NCBI GenBank assembly: GCA_021780585.1
Contig: JAJXYM010000155.1
Coordinates: forward strand, 1 to 11,709
DNA: 11,709 nt
Direction: 5' to 3'
Source: Deltaproteobacteria bacterium
GTDB taxonomy: Bacteria > Desulfobacterota > Binatia > Binatales > Binataceae
Position numbers and translations under genes: made by a program. This document shows, piece by piece, positions 10,313 to 11,709 of this stretch; the first letter of the stretch is position 1; each line of letters opens with the position of its first letter. Below the pieces are notes generated by a model. That model had not been told where the DNA came from, did no database searches, and saw only the letters and a program-made list of their open reading frames with translations.

Positions 10313-10636
10313 CAGCGTGGAGATGGCTACGGCTGTGCAGAGTGGCAGCCGCCTGCTCGTCCACAATCCAAGCCTACCGCCCGCACGGCCAGCGCCGTCG
10401 CCCGCCCGACTCCAAAGCCTCCCGGCCGTCGGCTCCAGCGCCGCTCCATAGTCAGCTGCGCGGCCGGCAGCGCCTGCCGCCGCAGCTATGAATCATCCTG
10501 CCCGTAGGCGAGGCGCTTCAGCCACAGTTCCGCCTAAGCCGCCGCTTATCGTGACGCCTACGCCGCTGACGCGCTCGGCGCGGACGCCCTCGCGCGTGTA
10601 ATGACGAGACACGATCACTCATCCCCCCGGATGAAG
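10313..10636. other. Gene-poor spacer downstream of the membrane protein
   Basis: No convincing gene is visible. Short open frames exist on both strands (for example a 37-codon plus frame from 10488 and a 41-codon minus frame ending at 10493), but none has a ribosome site or recognisable motif. The spacer is proline/alanine-rich in most frames, as is usual for noncoding GC-rich DNA or decayed genes. No tRNA or clear terminator was seen. Confidence 0.5.
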
Positions 10637-10743
10637 CCTGCTTGCAGCAGCGGAAGCGGGGAAAGCAACTAAGTGCTTGATTTCATTGTGCAAGCAGGGG
10701 ATTCGTGACGTGCTATCGCTTGCAAGCGGAAAACCATGCAAGC
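10637..10743. repeat. Cluster of TGCAAGC/GCTTGCA palindromes
   Basis: The heptamer GCTTGCA or its complement TGCAAGC occurs five times in 107 bp, at 10640-10646, 10689-10695, 10718-10724, 10721-10727 and 10737-10743. The two overlapping copies form the perfect 12-bp palindrome CGCTTGCAAGCG (10717-10728). The outer pair forms the perfect 10-bp inverted repeat CCTGCTTGCA (10637-10646) and TGCAAGCAGG (10689-10698). Such density is far above chance and suggests a protein-binding or recombination site. Confidence 0.6.
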
Positions 10744-10752
10744 CCTTGATTT
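10671..10752. repeat. 13-nt direct repeat, possible recombinase core sites
   Basis: AAGTGCTTGATTT (10671-10683) and AAGCCCTTGATTT (10740-10752) match at 11 of 13 positions and are 69 bp apart. Sequence of the form AAGTnnTTGATTT is what I recall beside tRNA-type attachment sites. On the minus strand CGAATCCCCTGCTTGCACA (10687-10705) follows the pattern of a tRNA 3' end, with part of the T-arm and then the acceptor. No full tRNA folds here, so at best this is a relic or half-site. Confidence 0.35.
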
Positions 10753-10756
10753 TAGG

Positions 10757-10776
10757 CTGATATCAGTCGATATCAG
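10757..10776 (-). repeat. 8-bp inverted repeat with 4-nt loop downstream of the toxin gene
   Basis: CTGATATC (10757-10764) and GATATCAG (10769-10776) are perfect complements around AGTC. The repeat lies 20 nt past the stop of the minus-strand toxin gene and could end or stabilise its transcript. The stem is AT-rich and has no U-tract, so it is not a textbook terminator. Confidence 0.4.
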
Positions 10777-10796
10777 GCTGCGTGCAGAGCGGCGGT

Positions 10797-11090
10797 TCAG
10801 GGACGAAACAGAGACGGGATGTCGCGGCGGCCGTGCAGCACGCGAGCGACTTCGATGCCGTTGGCGCTTTCGCGATAAAAGATCACGTAGTTGCCGACCG
10901 CGAAGCTGCGGATCGAAGGATCGAGTTCAGGTCGCTGGCGTCCTGCCTTGGGCGAGCCGGCCAAGACCTGGCACTTCTCGTGGAGTTGATCGAGCAGGCG
11001 GTCGGCGGCTTTGGCATCGTCCTGCGCTACGAAAGCCCAGATGTCGATGAGGTCGCCTTCGGCGAGTTCGGAAAGTACGACTTTGCTCAC
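10797..11090 (-). CDS. parE: ParE/RelE-family toxin
   Basis: A 97-residue protein starting at GTG (11090) that overlaps the antitoxin stop as GTGA, giving translational coupling. It reads as a ParE-type toxin. The N-terminus VVLSELAEGDLIDIWAFVA is the first helix pair, then comes the LAGSPKAGRQRPEL turn (43-56), Arg61 and FAVGNYVIFYRE (63-74). The terminal strand with conserved basic residues is VARVLHGRRDI (81-91). ParE proteins poison DNA gyrase, while RelE relatives cut mRNA. The closeness to ParE (full RVLHGRRDI end, ParD partner) favours gyrase, but this is inferred. It is complete, and its antitoxin is encoded just upstream on the same strand. Confidence 0.92.
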   Translation of the reverse strand: MSKVVLSELAEGDLIDIWAFVAQDDAKAADRLLDQLHEKCQVLAGSPKAGRQRPELDPSIRSFAVGNYVIFYRESANGIEVARVLHGRRDIPSLFRP

Positions 11091-11359
11091 CGCGGTCGGC
11101 CTTGGTGCTGCGCGGCGGCAACTCGTTCCCGTCCCCGGCGTTTAACGCGATTTAGAGCTTGCTCATCGAAGGGCTGATGCCGTCCCTGGTCGAGCTGCTC
11201 AAGCCCGCGCCGGACCTCCTCGCGCAACTGATTGAGCTGATCGCGTTCCTCCAGCAGGCGAAGCGCCTCGCGGATCACCTCGCTTGCCGAAGCATAGCGC
11301 CCTGAGGTGACGCGCTCGGCGACGATTTTTTCCAATTCCGGGGTTAAAGAAACATTCAT
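11087..11359 (-). CDS. parD: ParD-family ribbon-helix-helix antitoxin
   Basis: A 90-residue antitoxin. The ATG at 11359 is chosen because it begins the conserved MNVSLTPELEKIVAERVTSG ribbon-helix-helix and is preceded by GGAG (plus-strand 11367-11370) at 7-nt spacing; the frame is open further upstream but without support. Residues 1-40 form the DNA-binding dimer fold, with RYASASEVIREALRLLEERD as the typical ParD/CC2985 second half. The remainder (REEVRRGLEQLDQGR…) is the flexible segment that wraps the toxin. It overlaps the toxin gene by 4 nt. Antitoxins of this type bind their own promoter, and a palindrome overlapping the predicted promoter supports autoregulation here. Confidence 0.93.
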   Translation of the reverse strand: MNVSLTPELEKIVAERVTSGRYASASEVIREALRLLEERDQLNQLREEVRRGLEQLDQGRHQPFDEQALNRVKRRGRERVAAAQHQGRPR

Positions 11360-11391
11360 CGCGCGACTCCGATCCGAGGGGTTGGCAAGAG

Positions 11392-11421
11392 ATAATAGCA
11401 AACTTCGCTAATCTTTGACAT
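11392..11421 (-). promoter_or_regulatory. Predicted sigma-70 promoter of the parDE operon
   Basis: Read on the minus strand, ATGTCA (plus 11416-11421, 4 of 6 matches to TTGACA) and TATTAT (plus 11392-11397, 5 of 6 matches to TATAAT) are separated by 18 nt. The -10 end lies about 32 nt before the parD ATG, leaving room for the GGAG ribosome site. The surrounding AT-rich patch stands out locally. Confidence 0.5.
11396..11410. promoter_or_regulatory. Operator-like palindrome in the parDE promoter
   Basis: TAGCAAA and TTCGCTA flank a central C and pair at 6 of 7 positions. The palindrome lies between the predicted -35 and -10 boxes and overlaps the -10 by two bases, a good place for repression by the ParD dimer. 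Binding is inferred. Confidence 0.4.
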
Positions 11422-11709
11422 CGGCTGTGGAGTGATGGAGGCGTTCGCTGCGCGGGCGCGCCGGCGCTCTGCCCGCGCATCGCGGAAAGCGAAATCGAGC
11501 GGCTCAAGCGCGCGCCCGAGGCGCTCAAGTATCTGGGCCGGGCGCGGGCTCAAGTCCAACCTTTGGCAACCACGCTAACGGATGGCGGAAGCGCATCGGC
11601 GTCGACTAAAGCCATCACAGGTTGCGATAGAGCCGCATAAAGCCGGCATGGCGGGGTCGCATTCGGCTCGCGAGCTGGCGTGGGGGGGCGCGTTCAAGCA
11701 AGTGGTCGC
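11422..11709. other. Terminal spacer with no supported gene
   Basis: Nothing convincing is seen upstream of the parDE promoter. A plus-strand frame ending at TAA 11638-11640 contains a helix-like stretch (RIAESEIERLKRAPEALKYL) that could be a remnant of a coding region, but it has no start, no ribosome site and no family I recognise. Open frames on the minus strand here extend the parD frame or are shadows. Confidence 0.4.

Noticed and set aside
10493..10618. A 41-codon minus-strand frame with a GTG start and a Gly/Val-rich peptide
   Set aside because: It is short, has no recognisable motif or ribosome site, and sits in sequence that is open in several frames.
10680..10780. A tRNA gene on the minus strand
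   Set aside because: Only a T-arm/acceptor-like stretch is seen; no D-arm or anticodon arm fits, so it is treated at most as a half-site or relic.
11425..11640. A plus-strand frame with a charged helix-like segment near the right end
   Set aside because: It has no proper start codon, ribosome site or family resemblance; it could be a decayed gene, but that cannot be shown here.

Overview
The window is GC-rich bacterial chromosome whose coding density drops sharply near its right end. The content (acyl-CoA dehydrogenase, paired MaoC-type dehydratases, a GH57/DUF3536 protein, a luciferase-like oxidoreductase, RHS debris and a ParDE pair) suits a metabolically versatile soil or sediment bacterium. 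A deltaproteobacterial or Binatota-like lineage would fit, but nothing here fixes the taxonomy and there is no rRNA or tRNA to anchor it.

Left and centre (1-8942) is an ordered plus-strand gene run. It starts with the tail of an acyl-CoA dehydrogenase. Two small hot-dog-fold proteins follow. They look like the two halves of a heterodimeric (R)-3-hydroxyacyl dehydratase/hydratase: the first lacks the catalytic His and the second has the Asp/His pair. Next comes a GH57-fold protein with a DUF3536-like C-terminus, and 6 nt after its stop a full-length acetyl-CoA synthetase (acsA). A solitary beta-class DNA methyltransferase and a luciferase-like flavin monooxygenase-type protein follow. The block ends with a two-gene NatAB-like ABC exporter whose ATPase gene appears to be leaderless. 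The dehydrogenase, dehydratase and acs genes together suggest acyl-CoA/acetyl-CoA metabolism.

Right (8943-11709) is an accessory zone. It opens with a 5'-truncated and apparently internally deleted RHS-core fragment carrying an 88-residue variable glycine-rich tip. A small multi-membrane-span protein with a near-perfect Shine-Dalgarno follows 20 nt later and is a plausible immunity partner. About 480 bp without a convincing gene come next. They hold a cluster of palindromes, a repeated heptamer and a 13-nt direct repeat, part of which resembles a tRNA-3'-end attachment site. A minus-strand ParD/ParE-type toxin-antitoxin operon with a visible promoter and operator-like palindrome follows, and the last 300 bp hold no supported gene.

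The best leads are the RHS-tip/membrane-protein pair, the possible attachment-site relic beside it, and the putative leaderless start of the exporter ATPase. I found no clear evidence of a wholly new multi-gene system.
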